Source: Clostridia bacterium (GTDB lineage Bacteria; Bacillota; Clostridia; Oscillospirales; Acutalibacteraceae). Taken from it: a stretch of DNA of 64,000 nt. The stretch is from contig JAFVEY010000054.1 in assembly GCA_017475765.1 (NCBI GenBank), positions 1 to 64,000 on the forward strand, written 5' to 3'. The translations under genes were made by a program, and so were the position numbers. The notes under the pieces were generated by a model. The model saw only the letters and a list, made by a program, of their open reading frames with translations, was not told the origin of the DNA and made no database searches. Positions 32,607-40,532 of the stretch are shown piece after piece (the stretch's first letter is position 1; the number at the start of each line of letters is the position of its first letter).

Positions 32607-33983
32607 TTGGCATTTGAAGGACTTTCGGAAAAGCTGAGCGCTGCGTTTAAAAAGCTCCGCAGCAAGGGTAAGCTTACAGAGGATGATGTAAAGGGCGCAA
32701 TGAAAGAAGTTCGTATGGCGCTGCTTGAAGCTGACGTTAACTATAAGGTAGCCAAAAGCTTCACCGCTAAGGTTACGGAAAGAGCAGTCGGATCGGACGT
32801 TATGGAAAGTCTGACTCCCGCTCAGATGGTCATCAAGATAGTGAATGAGGAGCTTACGGCTCTGATGGGCTCGGAGGAAACAAGAATCAACTTTGCTTCC
32901 AAACCGCCGACAATCATTATGATGGTCGGACTGCAGGGCTCCGGTAAGACGACTCATAGTGCAAAACTTGCAAAAATGTTTAAAAAGCAGGGACGCAGAC
33001 CGCTGCTTGCCGCCTGCGACGTTTATCGTCCGGCAGCGATTGAGCAGTTGAAGGTCGTTGGCGCACAGGCAGGCGCTTTCGTCTTTGAAATGGGTCAGGG
33101 CGATCCGATCGAAATCGCAAAGAAGGCTGTCGCTCATGCGAAGGATCACGGAAATGATATCGTTATCCTTGATACCGCAGGCCGTCTGCATATTGATGAA
33201 AAACTGATGAATGAGCTTAAGGAGATAAAGGCGCAGGTGAACCCTGACGAAATACTCCTTGTTGTCGATTCCATGACAGGTCAGGATGCAGTCAATGTTG
33301 CAAAATCATTTGATGAGCTGCTCGATATTTCGGGCGTTTTGCTGACAAAGCTCGACGGCGATACAAGAGGCGGTGCAGCGCTTTCTGTCAAGGCTGTCAC
33401 AGGCAAGCCTATCAAATTCGCCGGAATCGGCGAAAAACTGGACGACCTTGAAGTGTTCCACCCCGACAGAATGGCATCCAGAATTCTCGGAATGGGAGAT
33501 ATACTTACGCTGATTGAAGATGCAGAAAGTCGTCTTGATCAGAAAAAGGCACAGGAAATGGCGAAGAAATTCCAGCAGAATAAATTCGACATGAACGACC
33601 TTTATGAACAGCTTGCCCAGATCAAGAAAATGGGCAGCGTCAAGAATATCCTTTCAAAGATCCCTGGCATTGATCAGCAGGTCAGAGAAATGGATTTTGA
33701 TGACAAACAGCTTGACAGAATCGGCGCAATGATATCTTCCATGACAGCACAGGAAAGAGCAGAGCCGTCTATCATTAATCCGTCACGCAAGCGCAGGATC
33801 GCAGCAGGCAGCGGAATGAAGGTAGAGGATGTCAACCGCCTGATGAAGCAGTTTGAACAGATGCGCAAATTCATGAAATCCATGAACGCAAGAGGCAAGG
33901 ACGGCAAGCGCAAGAAGCTGCCGGGTCTTGGAGGAATACCCTTCGGCGGAATGCCGGGAATGGGAAGGTTCCCGAAAAGATAA
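32607..33983 (+). CDS. ffh: Signal recognition particle protein Ffh
   Basis: 458 residues from TTG 32607, eight bases after AAGGAG (32593-32598). The GTG at 32598 overlaps that binding site and cannot be the start; the family N-terminus MAFEGLSEKL agrees with TTG 32607. NG domain with GLQGSGKTT (residues 108-116), DTAGRLHID and TKLDGDTRGGAAL; C-terminal M domain rich in methionine (MNDLYEQLAQIKKMGS, QFEQMRKFMKSMN) for signal-peptide and 4.5S RNA binding. Delivers nascent membrane proteins to FtsY. Confidence 0.97.
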   Translation: MAFEGLSEKLSAAFKKLRSKGKLTEDDVKGAMKEVRMALLEADVNYKVAKSFTAKVTERAVGSDVMESLTPAQMVIKIVNEELTALMGSEETRINFASKPPTIIMMVGLQGSGKTTHSAKLAKMFKKQGRRPLLAACDVYRPAAIEQLKVVGAQAGAFVFEMGQGDPIEIAKKAVAHAKDHGNDIVILDTAGRLHIDEKLMNELKEIKAQVNPDEILLVVDSMTGQDAVNVAKSFDELLDISGVLLTKLDGDTRGGAALSVKAVTGKPIKFAGIGEKLDDLEVFHPDRMASRILGMGDILTLIEDAESRLDQKKAQEMAKKFQQNKFDMNDLYEQLAQIKKMGSVKNILSKIPGIDQQVREMDFDDKQLDRIGAMISSMTAQERAEPSIINPSRKRRIAAGSGMKVEDVNRLMKQFEQMRKFMKSMNARGKDGKRKKLPGLGGIPFGGMPGMGRFPKR

Positions 33984-34080
33984 TCTTTCATTTATTCAGT
34001 CTTTCTCCAACATTCAGTTGGTGAAAATATAAAAATCAACAGCTTGCAATGCTGTTACAAAATTTTGGAGGTAAAGAAAA

Positions 34081-34326
34081 ATGGCAGTAAAGATCAGACT
34101 TCGCCGTGTGGGCGCAAAGAAAACACCTTTTTATCGTGTAGTGGTAGCAGATTCAAGATATCCCCGTGACGGCAGATTCATTGAGGAAATCGGCACATAC
34201 AATCCGCTCGTTGAGCCGTCAGAGTTCAAGGTAGACGCTGATAAGGCTAAGAAGTGGATCGCTAACGGCGCACAGCCGACAGATACAGTCAAGGCTCTTC
34301 TGAAGAAAAACGGAATTATTGAGTAA
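34081..34326 (+). CDS. rpsP: 30S ribosomal protein S16
   Basis: 81 residues, normal length; begins [26 protein letters not shown], here cited in part ([17 protein letters not shown]), the S16 signature. GGAGG precedes the start. The 97-base gap after ffh contains two small hairpins (CCAACATTCAGTTGG and AACAGC...GCTGTT) that may be a leader. Confidence 0.98.
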   Translation: MAVKIRLRRVGAKKTPFYRVVVADSRYPRDGRFIEEIGTYNPLVEPSEFKVDADKAKKWIANGAQPTDTVKALLKKNGIIE

Positions 34327-34349
34327 TGACTGCTTCTGCGGAGGGGAAT

Positions 34350-34583
34350 ATGAAAGAATTATTGATTGCAATAGTAACAGGTCTTGTGGAAAAACCTGAA
34401 GAGATCACCGTTACGGTTGATGAAAAGAACGAAGAGGATATCGTCGTTTATCATCTTCATGTTTCCGAAGATGACATGGGCAGAGTAATCGGCAGACAGG
34501 GAAGAATAGCAAAGGCTATCCGTACCGTTATGAGAGCCGCTGCCGCAAGAAATGATGAAAAGATCCAGGTTGAGATCGAGTAA
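34350..34583 (+). CDS. khpA: KH-domain RNA-binding protein KhpA
   Basis: 77 residues from ATG 34350, behind GGAGGGG; the frame reaches up to the rpsP stop but that start has no signal. A single type II KH domain with the GxxG loop in MGRVIGRQGRIAKAIRTV. KhpA pairs with KhpB/Jag and binds many RNAs, affecting cell elongation. Conserved position between rpsP and rimM. Confidence 0.93.
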   Translation: MKELLIAIVTGLVEKPEEITVTVDEKNEEDIVVYHLHVSEDDMGRVIGRQGRIAKAIRTVMRAAAARNDEKIQVEIE

Positions 34584-34595
34584 TACAGTCGTTTG

Positions 34596-34627
34596 GGGAG
34601 AGCCGGGAGTACGGTTCTCCCTTTTTT
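34596..34627 (+). terminator. Terminator between khpA and rimM
   Basis: Ten-base stem GGGAGAGCCG (34596-34605) with CGGTTCTCCC (34612-34621), one G-U pair, followed by six T. It lies inside the otherwise continuous rpsP-khpA-rimM-trmD group and should reduce downstream transcription. Confidence 0.85.
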
Positions 34628-34664
34628 GCAGAGAGAAGAGAATAACGAAATACGGAGGAGGAAG

Positions 34665-35183
34665 ATGATGAAAAAGCAATTTCTTGAAGCAGGCAAAATT
34701 GTCGGAACGCATGGTCTGAAGGGAGAGGTCAGGATTGACCCGTGGTGCGACAGTGCAGCGTTTCTGAGCAGATTCAAACGTCTGTTCTGTGTTGATGGGA
34801 CAGAGCTCAAAGTACTTTCGGCAAGAGTACATAAAAATATTACGATCGTACTTTTTGACGGTATCGGAAGCGTTGAGCAGGCGGAAGATCTGAAAGGAAA
34901 GATCGTATATATAAGCCGTGACGATGTGCATCTGCCGAAGGGTGTTCATTTCATACAGGATATTATAGGTCTTAAGGCTGTGGACGCAGACAGCGGCAGG
35001 GAATACGGAGAAGTAACGGATGTTATTCAGACGGGGGCAAATGATGTGTATCAGATAACAAAGGACGGAAAAGATCATTTTGTGCCAAAAATACCGGATG
35101 TTGTTTCTGAGATTGATATTGAGGCAGGCATTGTAAAAATTAATACAGGTATTGTCAAGGGGATTTTTGAAGATGAGGATTGA
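34665..35183 (+). CDS. rimM: 16S rRNA processing protein RimM
   Basis: 172 residues from ATG 34665 (or the ATG at 34668), behind GGAGGAGG; the longer frame crosses the terminator. N-terminal RimM domain (AGKIVGTHGLKGEVRI) and C-terminal PRC-barrel (GLKAVDADSGREYGEVTDVI, DHFVPKIPDVV). Assists 30S head assembly with S19. It overlaps trmD by 11 bases. Confidence 0.95.
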   Translation: MMKKQFLEAGKIVGTHGLKGEVRIDPWCDSAAFLSRFKRLFCVDGTELKVLSARVHKNITIVLFDGIGSVEQAEDLKGKIVYISRDDVHLPKGVHFIQDIIGLKAVDADSGREYGEVTDVIQTGANDVYQITKDGKDHFVPKIPDVVSEIDIEAGIVKINTGIVKGIFEDED

Positions 35184-35916
35184 TATAATCACGCTTTTTC
35201 CGGAGATGTGCGAAGCGGTTATGAGCGAAAGCGTTATCGGAAGGGCAAGGAAAAAGGGTGCGATAGAAGTGAACTGTCACCAGCTCAGGGATTTTGCCTT
35301 TGACAAGCATAAAAGAGTGGACGATACGACCTACGGCGGCGGCATGGGAATGCTGATGATGGCTGAACCGATTGCGCTTTGTTTTGAAAATATATGTGCA
35401 CAAACCGGAACGAAACCGCATTTTATATATATGTCCCCGAAGGGGAGAACGCTGACGCAGGCAAGGCTCAGAGAGCTGGCAGAGTGTGAAAATATAACGA
35501 TACTTTGCGGTCATTATGAAGGTGTGGATCAGCGTCTGATTGATGAATATATTGATGAAGAAATATCCATCGGAGATTATGTTCTGACAGGCGGAGAGCT
35601 TCCGGCGCTTGTTCTGGCGGATTCCGTAAGCAGACTGGTGCCGGGAGTGCTTTCTGACGATCTGTGCTTTTCCGATGAAAGCCATTTTGACGGACTTCTG
35701 GAATATCCTCAGTATACAAAGCCTGCCGTATGGAGGGGCAGAGAAGTTCCGCAGGTGCTTCTGAGCGGTCATCATGCCAATATTGAAAAATGGCGCAGGG
35801 AAAAATCGCTGGAGGAAACATTTTTCAGGCGCCCCGATATGCTTGAGTCTGCCGAGCTGAGTCAAAAGGATAAGGAATTTATCAGCCGGCTGGAATCCCT
35901 CTGTCAGCAAAGCTGA
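35173..35916 (+). CDS. trmD: tRNA (guanine-37 N1)-methyltransferase
   Basis: 247 residues from ATG 35173 (MRIDIITLFPEM), nine bases after AAGGGG. SPOUT-class enzyme: the trefoil knot that binds S-adenosylmethionine is recognisable in LCGHYEGVDQRLID and IGDYVLTGGELPAL; the C-terminal part has EYPQYTKPAVWRG and VPQVLLSGHH. Methylates G37 to prevent frameshifting. Last gene of the group; no clear terminator follows. Confidence 0.97.
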   Translation: MRIDIITLFPEMCEAVMSESVIGRARKKGAIEVNCHQLRDFAFDKHKRVDDTTYGGGMGMLMMAEPIALCFENICAQTGTKPHFIYMSPKGRTLTQARLRELAECENITILCGHYEGVDQRLIDEYIDEEISIGDYVLTGGELPALVLADSVSRLVPGVLSDDLCFSDESHFDGLLEYPQYTKPAVWRGREVPQVLLSGHHANIEKWRREKSLEETFFRRPDMLESAELSQKDKEFISRLESLCQQS

Positions 35917-36484
35917 TTTTATACAATCTAAAAATAATACACTAAACTGCCCTATACTATCGGCTTCCCGCAGCTTTTGACGGAGGAGCATCTGTTAAAA
36001 GCTACTATTGTGCTAAAATACGGTTTTTGATAATTCTCAGGACTCATTATCAGATGATTTGATACAGGACATCAGCAGATTTGTACATTTGTGATACGGT
36101 ATTTTTTTACAAAAAACTCCATGAATATTAAAAATTTTTGATAAAAATTTGTATAAATGCAAGAGAATTGTAAAAAAGTGATTTTAAAACAATGATTTTT
36201 ATGAAAAATCTATTGACAAAATAAATGAATTTCAACAGATTAATTTTTTAATTTTGCGTTAAAACAACGAAATTTTAACACAGATTCTGTCCTTCTTCTA
36301 ATTGTAAATTATATTTTCTGAATATTTATACAAAAATTACGTATTATTATTCAAAAACCGGAAATTTGAAAAATTAACTATGCACTAAAACCTAAAAATT
36401 TTTAACTTTATTGTCAGTTTGCACAAATAAAAGCCTCGTAATGATTTTTAATATCGTGTAAAGTTCAAAACTTTTTCAAAACGG
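35917..36484. other. AT-rich spacer, no gene recognised
   Basis: Over 560 bases of strongly A+T-rich DNA with many short A- and T-runs. No reading frame with a binding site, no tRNA fold and no obvious riboswitch was found. A TTGACA near 36214 has no good -10. The function, if any, could be a long upstream regulatory region of ptsH. Confidence 0.5.
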
Positions 36485-36512
36485 TTGACCTTGGTCAAAA
36501 TTGTGCTATAAT
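36485..36512 (+). promoter_or_regulatory. ptsH promoter with palindromic operator over -35
   Basis: TTGACC (36485-36490), 16-base spacer, TATAAT (36507-36512). The -35 is part of a palindrome TTGACC-TT-GGTCAA (36485-36498), the expected location and shape for a repressor or activator site. Confidence 0.6.
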
Positions 36513-36604
36513 TACTTTATACGAAACGGCATATCTATTAATTAAAGCAATTGCCGAAATGAAGTATGTTTTGGGGCAGATTTATTCTTAGGAGGGTTTT
36601 TGTT

Positions 36605-36868
36605 ATGTATGTTAAAGAGGTAATGGTTCAGAATCAGGTCGGTCTCCATGCTCGTCCTGCTACTTTCTTCATTCAGAAGGCTAATGAATTCAAGTCATCT
36701 ATCTGGGTTGAGAAGGAAGAGAGAAGAGTAAACGCCAAGAGCCTTCTCGGTGTTCTTTCACTCGGTATCGTAGGCGGCACTACCATTAAGGTTCTGGCAG
36801 ACGGTGCTGATGAGGAAGCAGCTGTTGACAGCCTTGTGAAGCTGGTACAGTCAGGCTTTGCTGAATAA
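36605..36868 (+). CDS. ptsH: Phosphocarrier protein HPr
   Basis: 87 residues from ATG 36605, seven bases after AGGAGGG. His15 (GLHARPATFF), the site phosphorylated by enzyme I, and Ser46 (VNAKSLLGVLSLG), the site for HPr kinase, are both present, so this is a real HPr able to act in sugar uptake and in CcpA-dependent catabolite control. No enzyme I gene is adjacent. It is monocistronic between a probable regulated promoter and a terminator. Confidence 0.93.
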   Translation: MYVKEVMVQNQVGLHARPATFFIQKANEFKSSIWVEKEERRVNAKSLLGVLSLGIVGGTTIKVLADGADEEAAVDSLVKLVQSGFAE

Positions 36869-36891
36869 TTTTGATGGAGCAAATCCGAAAT

Positions 36892-36930
36892 TAAGGGTGT
36901 ATTACTTTGATAATACACCCTTTAATTTTT
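36892..36930 (+). terminator. Terminator of ptsH
   Basis: Stem TAAGGGTGTATTA (36893-36905) with TAATACACCCTTTA (36911-36924) followed by ATTTTT. Confidence 0.9.
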
Positions 36931-36946
36931 ACCGGACGGTGATGAA

Positions 36947-38797
36947 ATGGATATAAAGCAGCTCAGAGATAAAGCTATGCACCTTCCGCTTAAGCCGGGA
37001 GTGTATATCATGAAAAATACAAGAAATGAAATTATATATATCGGAAAAGCCAAGGCGTTGAAAAATAGGGTCAGTCAGTATTTCGGTTCGGATAAAAACC
37101 ATCCCGAAAAGGTCAGGCGGATGGTTGAAAATGTTGATCATTTCGATTATATTATCTGCGGCAGCGAATTTGAAGCACTTGTTCTTGAATGCAGCCTGAT
37201 CAAACAGCATAAGCCCAAATATAATATACTGCTGAAGGATGATAAGGGATACAGCTATATCAGGATATCCAAGCCGCCGTGGAGGAAAATCAGCTTTGAA
37301 ATGCAGAAGTCCGGGGACGGAGCAGATTATCTGGGACCGTATATGAGCGCATGGTATGCCAAAAATGCGGTTGATGAAGCATTGAAAATATTCCGTCTGC
37401 CGAGCTGCGGAAAAACATTTCCGAGGGATATCGGCAAAAGTCGTCCGTGTCTGAATTATTATATCAAGCAATGCTCGGCACCTTGCAGCGGAAAGATCTC
37501 TCAGAAGGATTATGACGAATGTGTTGATGCGGCAGTTATGTTTCTGAAATCGGGCGATTCGGATTCGATCAGGCAGATGACGGAACGAATGAACGAAGCG
37601 GCGGAAAATCTCGAATTTGAGCTTGCGGCAAGACTCCGTGACAGGATCAGCGCTGTCAAAAAGATTACCGAAAAGCAGAATGTCGTTGCTGCCAATGTCA
37701 AGGAACAGGATGCCATTTCTGTTATGACAGAGGGTGAGGAGGCTTGCTTTGCGGTCATCCGTTTCTCTCAGGGACGGCTGTATGACAAGGAGGACTTCCT
37801 TATCAGGAATATAGGAGCAGACCCCGACCTGCCTTCCATGAGAAGCGAATTTATCCAGCAATATTATTCCATGAGGGATAATATTCCGCCCGTCATAGCG
37901 CTTGACGGAGAAGCAGAGGATGAACAGCTGCTGTCGCAATGGCTTTCAGAGAAAAAGGGCAGGAGCGTTCGGCTGACGCATCCGCAGAAGGGCGAAAATA
38001 TGAGGATCATCGAAATGAGCAGGGAAAATGCCGCAGAACGTCTTGCACAGAGCCACGGTCATCTCGGACATGAGCTGACTGCCCTTGACGAGCTGGCAAA
38101 GCTCCTTGGACTGCCGAAAGCGCCGAGGTTTATTGAATCATACGATATATCCCATCATGCAGGAAGTGACAATGTCGCTGGTATGGTTGTGTTCAAAGAC
38201 GGCAGACCGTATAAAAAATCATACAGGCGGTTTGAAATAAAGGGTTTTGTCGGTCAGGACGATTACGGTTCCATGAATGAGGTGATCAGAAGACGCTTCA
38301 AGGAGTATTTTAAAAATCCCGACAGCGGTATCGGCTTCGGACAGCTTCCCGACCTGATCCTTCTTGACGGCGGCAAGGGTCAGGTTTCGGCGGTGCGTCC
38401 TGTTCTGGAGGAATTCGGACTGGATATTCCGCTTTTTGGAATGGTAAAGGATAATCATCACCGCACAAGAGCAATAACGGATGAGGGACATGAAATTGCC
38501 ATCAATTCAAAGAGAAGAGCCTTTACACTTGTTTCGGGGATTCAGGACGAGGTGCACAGGTTTGCGATCACCTATCATCGGCAAAAACATTCCAAACGCT
38601 CTTTCGCCACATCGCTGACCGAAATAGAGGGGATAGGTCCGACAAGAGCAAAGGCGCTGATGACAACATTCAAAACGATTGGCAGAATTAAAGAAGCAGA
38701 GGTCGAAGAGCTTCTGCAGGTGAAGGGAATGACCCTTCCGGCGGCAGAGGCGGTCTATCATTACTATCGGAAGGATAAAAATACCGATGAGGAATAA
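36947..38797 (+). CDS. uvrC: Excinuclease ABC subunit C
   Basis: 616 residues, full length. N-terminal GIY-YIG nuclease (KPGVYIMKNTRNEIIYIGKA) for the 3' incision, UVR motif at about 205-240 (RMNEAAENLEFELAARLRDR) for UvrB contact, RNase H-like C-terminal nuclease for the 5' incision (FIESYDISHHAG, LILLDGGKGQV) and a terminal helix-hairpin-helix pair (EGIGPTRAKALM, VKGMTLPAAEAV). Nucleotide excision repair. It starts soon after the ptsH terminator with a GGTGATG binding site and no evident promoter of its own. Confidence 0.96.
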   Translation: MDIKQLRDKAMHLPLKPGVYIMKNTRNEIIYIGKAKALKNRVSQYFGSDKNHPEKVRRMVENVDHFDYIICGSEFEALVLECSLIKQHKPKYNILLKDDKGYSYIRISKPPWRKISFEMQKSGDGADYLGPYMSAWYAKNAVDEALKIFRLPSCGKTFPRDIGKSRPCLNYYIKQCSAPCSGKISQKDYDECVDAAVMFLKSGDSDSIRQMTERMNEAAENLEFELAARLRDRISAVKKITEKQNVVAANVKEQDAISVMTEGEEACFAVIRFSQGRLYDKEDFLIRNIGADPDLPSMRSEFIQQYYSMRDNIPPVIALDGEAEDEQLLSQWLSEKKGRSVRLTHPQKGENMRIIEMSRENAAERLAQSHGHLGHELTALDELAKLLGLPKAPRFIESYDISHHAGSDNVAGMVVFKDGRPYKKSYRRFEIKGFVGQDDYGSMNEVIRRRFKEYFKNPDSGIGFGQLPDLILLDGGKGQVSAVRPVLEEFGLDIPLFGMVKDNHHRTRAITDEGHEIAINSKRRAFTLVSGIQDEVHRFAITYHRQKHSKRSFATSLTEIEGIGPTRAKALMTTFKTIGRIKEAEVEELLQVKGMTLPAAEAVYHYYRKDKNTDEE

Positions 38798-38831
38798 AAA
38801 AGTATAAATTTTGTAACAGTTTAAAAATCTA

Positions 38832-38860
38832 TTGACATTTCACGCATTTTTACCCATAAT
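38832..38860 (+). promoter_or_regulatory. Promoter of rsmD-coaD
   Basis: TTGACA (38832-38837), 17-base spacer, CATAAT (38855-38860). Confidence 0.7.
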
Positions 38861-38908
38861 TATAAATGAGGTTCTGCCAAGGCAGTACCTGAAAAGGAAA
38901 GTGGAATT

Positions 38909-39460
38909 ATGAGAGTGATAACAGGAACGGCAAAGGGCAGACGGCTTGTGTCGCCTGTCGGTGATGATGTCCGCCCGACAACCGATACGGTCAAGGAATC
39001 GGTGTTCAGTATGATCCAGTTTTCTGTTGACGGCTGTATCTTTCTGGATGGCTTTGCAGGTTCGGGACAGATGGGAATAGAAGCGATAAGCCGTGGTGCG
39101 GAAAGGGCATATTTTATTGATGCCAACAGAAAATCGCTGAAGGTGGTAAAGGATAATATCCGTCTGTGCGGATTTGAGGATCAGTCAGCGGTGATTTATG
39201 CAGATACGATTTCTTATCTTTCGTCAACGGAGGAAAGGTTTGATATTGTATTTTTGGATCCTCCGTATAAAACGGGACTTCTTCAGGCGGCGCTTGAAAA
39301 GGCTCCGAGGGTAGTGAAGAAAGGCGGAATGATCATCTGTGAGCATCCGAAGGATGAAAAGCTGCCCGATGAAGTCGGTGATTTCGTACTCAGAAAAAAC
39401 TATAAGTACGGAATGATAATGATAAGTGTATATGCTCATAAGGAAGTGGTGGAAGAATGA
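38909..39460 (+). CDS. rsmD: 16S rRNA (guanine-966 N2)-methyltransferase
   Basis: 183 residues. Begins MRVITGTAKGRRLVSP, the family start; SAM-binding FLDGFAGSGQMGIEAISRG and the N-methyltransferase motif FLDPPYKTG are present. GAAAAGGAAAGTGG lies upstream. Its stop overlaps the coaD start (ATGA), as in many Firmicutes. Confidence 0.93.
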   Translation: MRVITGTAKGRRLVSPVGDDVRPTTDTVKESVFSMIQFSVDGCIFLDGFAGSGQMGIEAISRGAERAYFIDANRKSLKVVKDNIRLCGFEDQSAVIYADTISYLSSTEERFDIVFLDPPYKTGLLQAALEKAPRVVKKGGMIICEHPKDEKLPDEVGDFVLRKNYKYGMIMISVYAHKEVVEE

Positions 39461-39951
39461 CAACAGCGATATGTCCCGGCAGCTTTGATCCGGTTACGAT
39501 CGGTCATGTCGATATCATCAAAAGAGCCGCAAAAATGTTTGACAGGGTGATTGTTGCGGTTCTGGTGAATATGGAAAAAAAACCCTGGTTTACGATTGAG
39601 GAAAGAACCGAGCTGCTGAAAAAGGCTACGGAAGGAATAGAAAATGTTGAAATTGTCGGATTTGAGGGTTTATTGGTGGATTTTGCGGCTGCCAATCATG
39701 CGGACGCCATTGTAAAGGGTCTGAGAGCAATATCGGATTTTGAATATGAATTTCAGATGGCTCTTACCAACAATAAGCTGAATCCGGATGTGGAAACGGT
39801 TTTTCTGACAACAAGTGCTGAGAATATGTATCTTAGCTCCAGCATTGTCAAGCAGGTCGGACTTCTCGGAGGAGATATTTCTCCGTTTGTTCCCGAATGT
39901 GTACATGATGAAATTTTATTGAGAATAAGACAAAGGAGTAATTTGAAATGA
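39457..39951 (+). CDS. coaD: Phosphopantetheine adenylyltransferase
   Basis: 164 residues. Fourth step of coenzyme A synthesis. The nucleotidyltransferase signature CPGSFDPVTIGHVDII contains the T/HxGH motif; the C-terminal LSSSIVKQVGLLGGDISPFVP matches the family. Overlaps rsmD and the following coiled-coil gene by four bases each. Confidence 0.96.
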   Translation: MTTAICPGSFDPVTIGHVDIIKRAAKMFDRVIVAVLVNMEKKPWFTIEERTELLKKATEGIENVEIVGFEGLLVDFAAANHADAIVKGLRAISDFEYEFQMALTNNKLNPDVETVFLTTSAENMYLSSSIVKQVGLLGGDISPFVPECVHDEILLRIRQRSNLK

Positions 39952-40436
39952 AATTGGAAATGCTGATAGATGAACTTCAGGAGATTGTGGACGATGCTTT
40001 TACTCTTCCGCTCAGCGGCGGAAAAACCGTTGTCAATGCGGAGCGTCTTAAGGAAATTATCGAGGATATGCGGACAAATCTTCCTGTTGAAATAAAGCAG
40101 GCAAAAACCATAGCTGCCGACAGAAACAATATCATCAAAAAATCAAAGGAAGAGGCAGAGGCTATCGTACAGTCGGCTGAGGAAAGAGCCAAGACGATGG
40201 TCAATCAGAGTGAGATCGTCAAACAGGCTCAGCAGAAGGCAAATGAGATCATCTATAATGCCAATACACAGGCTGCCGAGATCAAAAAGGCTGCTAATAA
40301 ATATATTGACGGACTGATGAAAAAAGCGGATGAGGAGCTTTCAAAAAATCTGGAGGATCTGAAGAAAACACGTCAGAGCCTGAGCAATTACCGTCAGGGA
40401 GGGTCGTCTGCTCAGCCACGGAAAAAACAGCAGTAA
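39948..40436 (+). CDS. Coiled-coil protein encoded with coaD (ATPase subunit-like)
   Basis: 162 residues, almost entirely helical. The N-terminal 30 residues (MKLEMLIDELQEIVDDAFTLP) are followed by a long alanine- and glutamate-rich coiled coil (about 50-145). A basic glutamine-rich end closes it. Such proteins follow coaD in many Clostridia, where they are often labelled as ATPase or V-ATPase H-like subunits; a DivIVA-like structural role is equally possible. Translationally coupled to coaD (ATGA). Confidence 0.65.
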   Translation: MKLEMLIDELQEIVDDAFTLPLSGGKTVVNAERLKEIIEDMRTNLPVEIKQAKTIAADRNNIIKKSKEEAEAIVQSAEERAKTMVNQSEIVKQAQQKANEIIYNANTQAAEIKKAANKYIDGLMKKADEELSKNLEDLKKTRQSLSNYRQGGSSAQPRKKQQ

Positions 40437-40447
40437 TTTGTATCGAT

Positions 40448-40478
40448 CAGCGGTCTAACAGCTTCATGCAGACCGCTG
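40448..40478 (+). terminator. Hairpin after coiled-coil gene
   Basis: Stem CAGCGGTCT (40448-40456) with AGACCGCTG (40470-40478); the T-run is absent, so termination would be weak. Confidence 0.4.
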
Positions 40479-40532
40479 TCGGGACAGTATCGGTTTTCAT
40501 TTGTGTTTTATCGGTTATTGTGTGGTGATTAT

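Noticed and set aside
34359..35991. Two long reverse-strand frames opposite khpA-rimM-trmD
   Set aside because: Shadows of well-identified genes with overlapping, coupled starts; no domain visible.
36929..37939. 336-codon reverse-strand frame
   Set aside because: Antisense to uvrC, whose GIY-YIG and UVR motifs are clear; residues are low-complexity and cysteine/phenylalanine-rich as in shadow frames.
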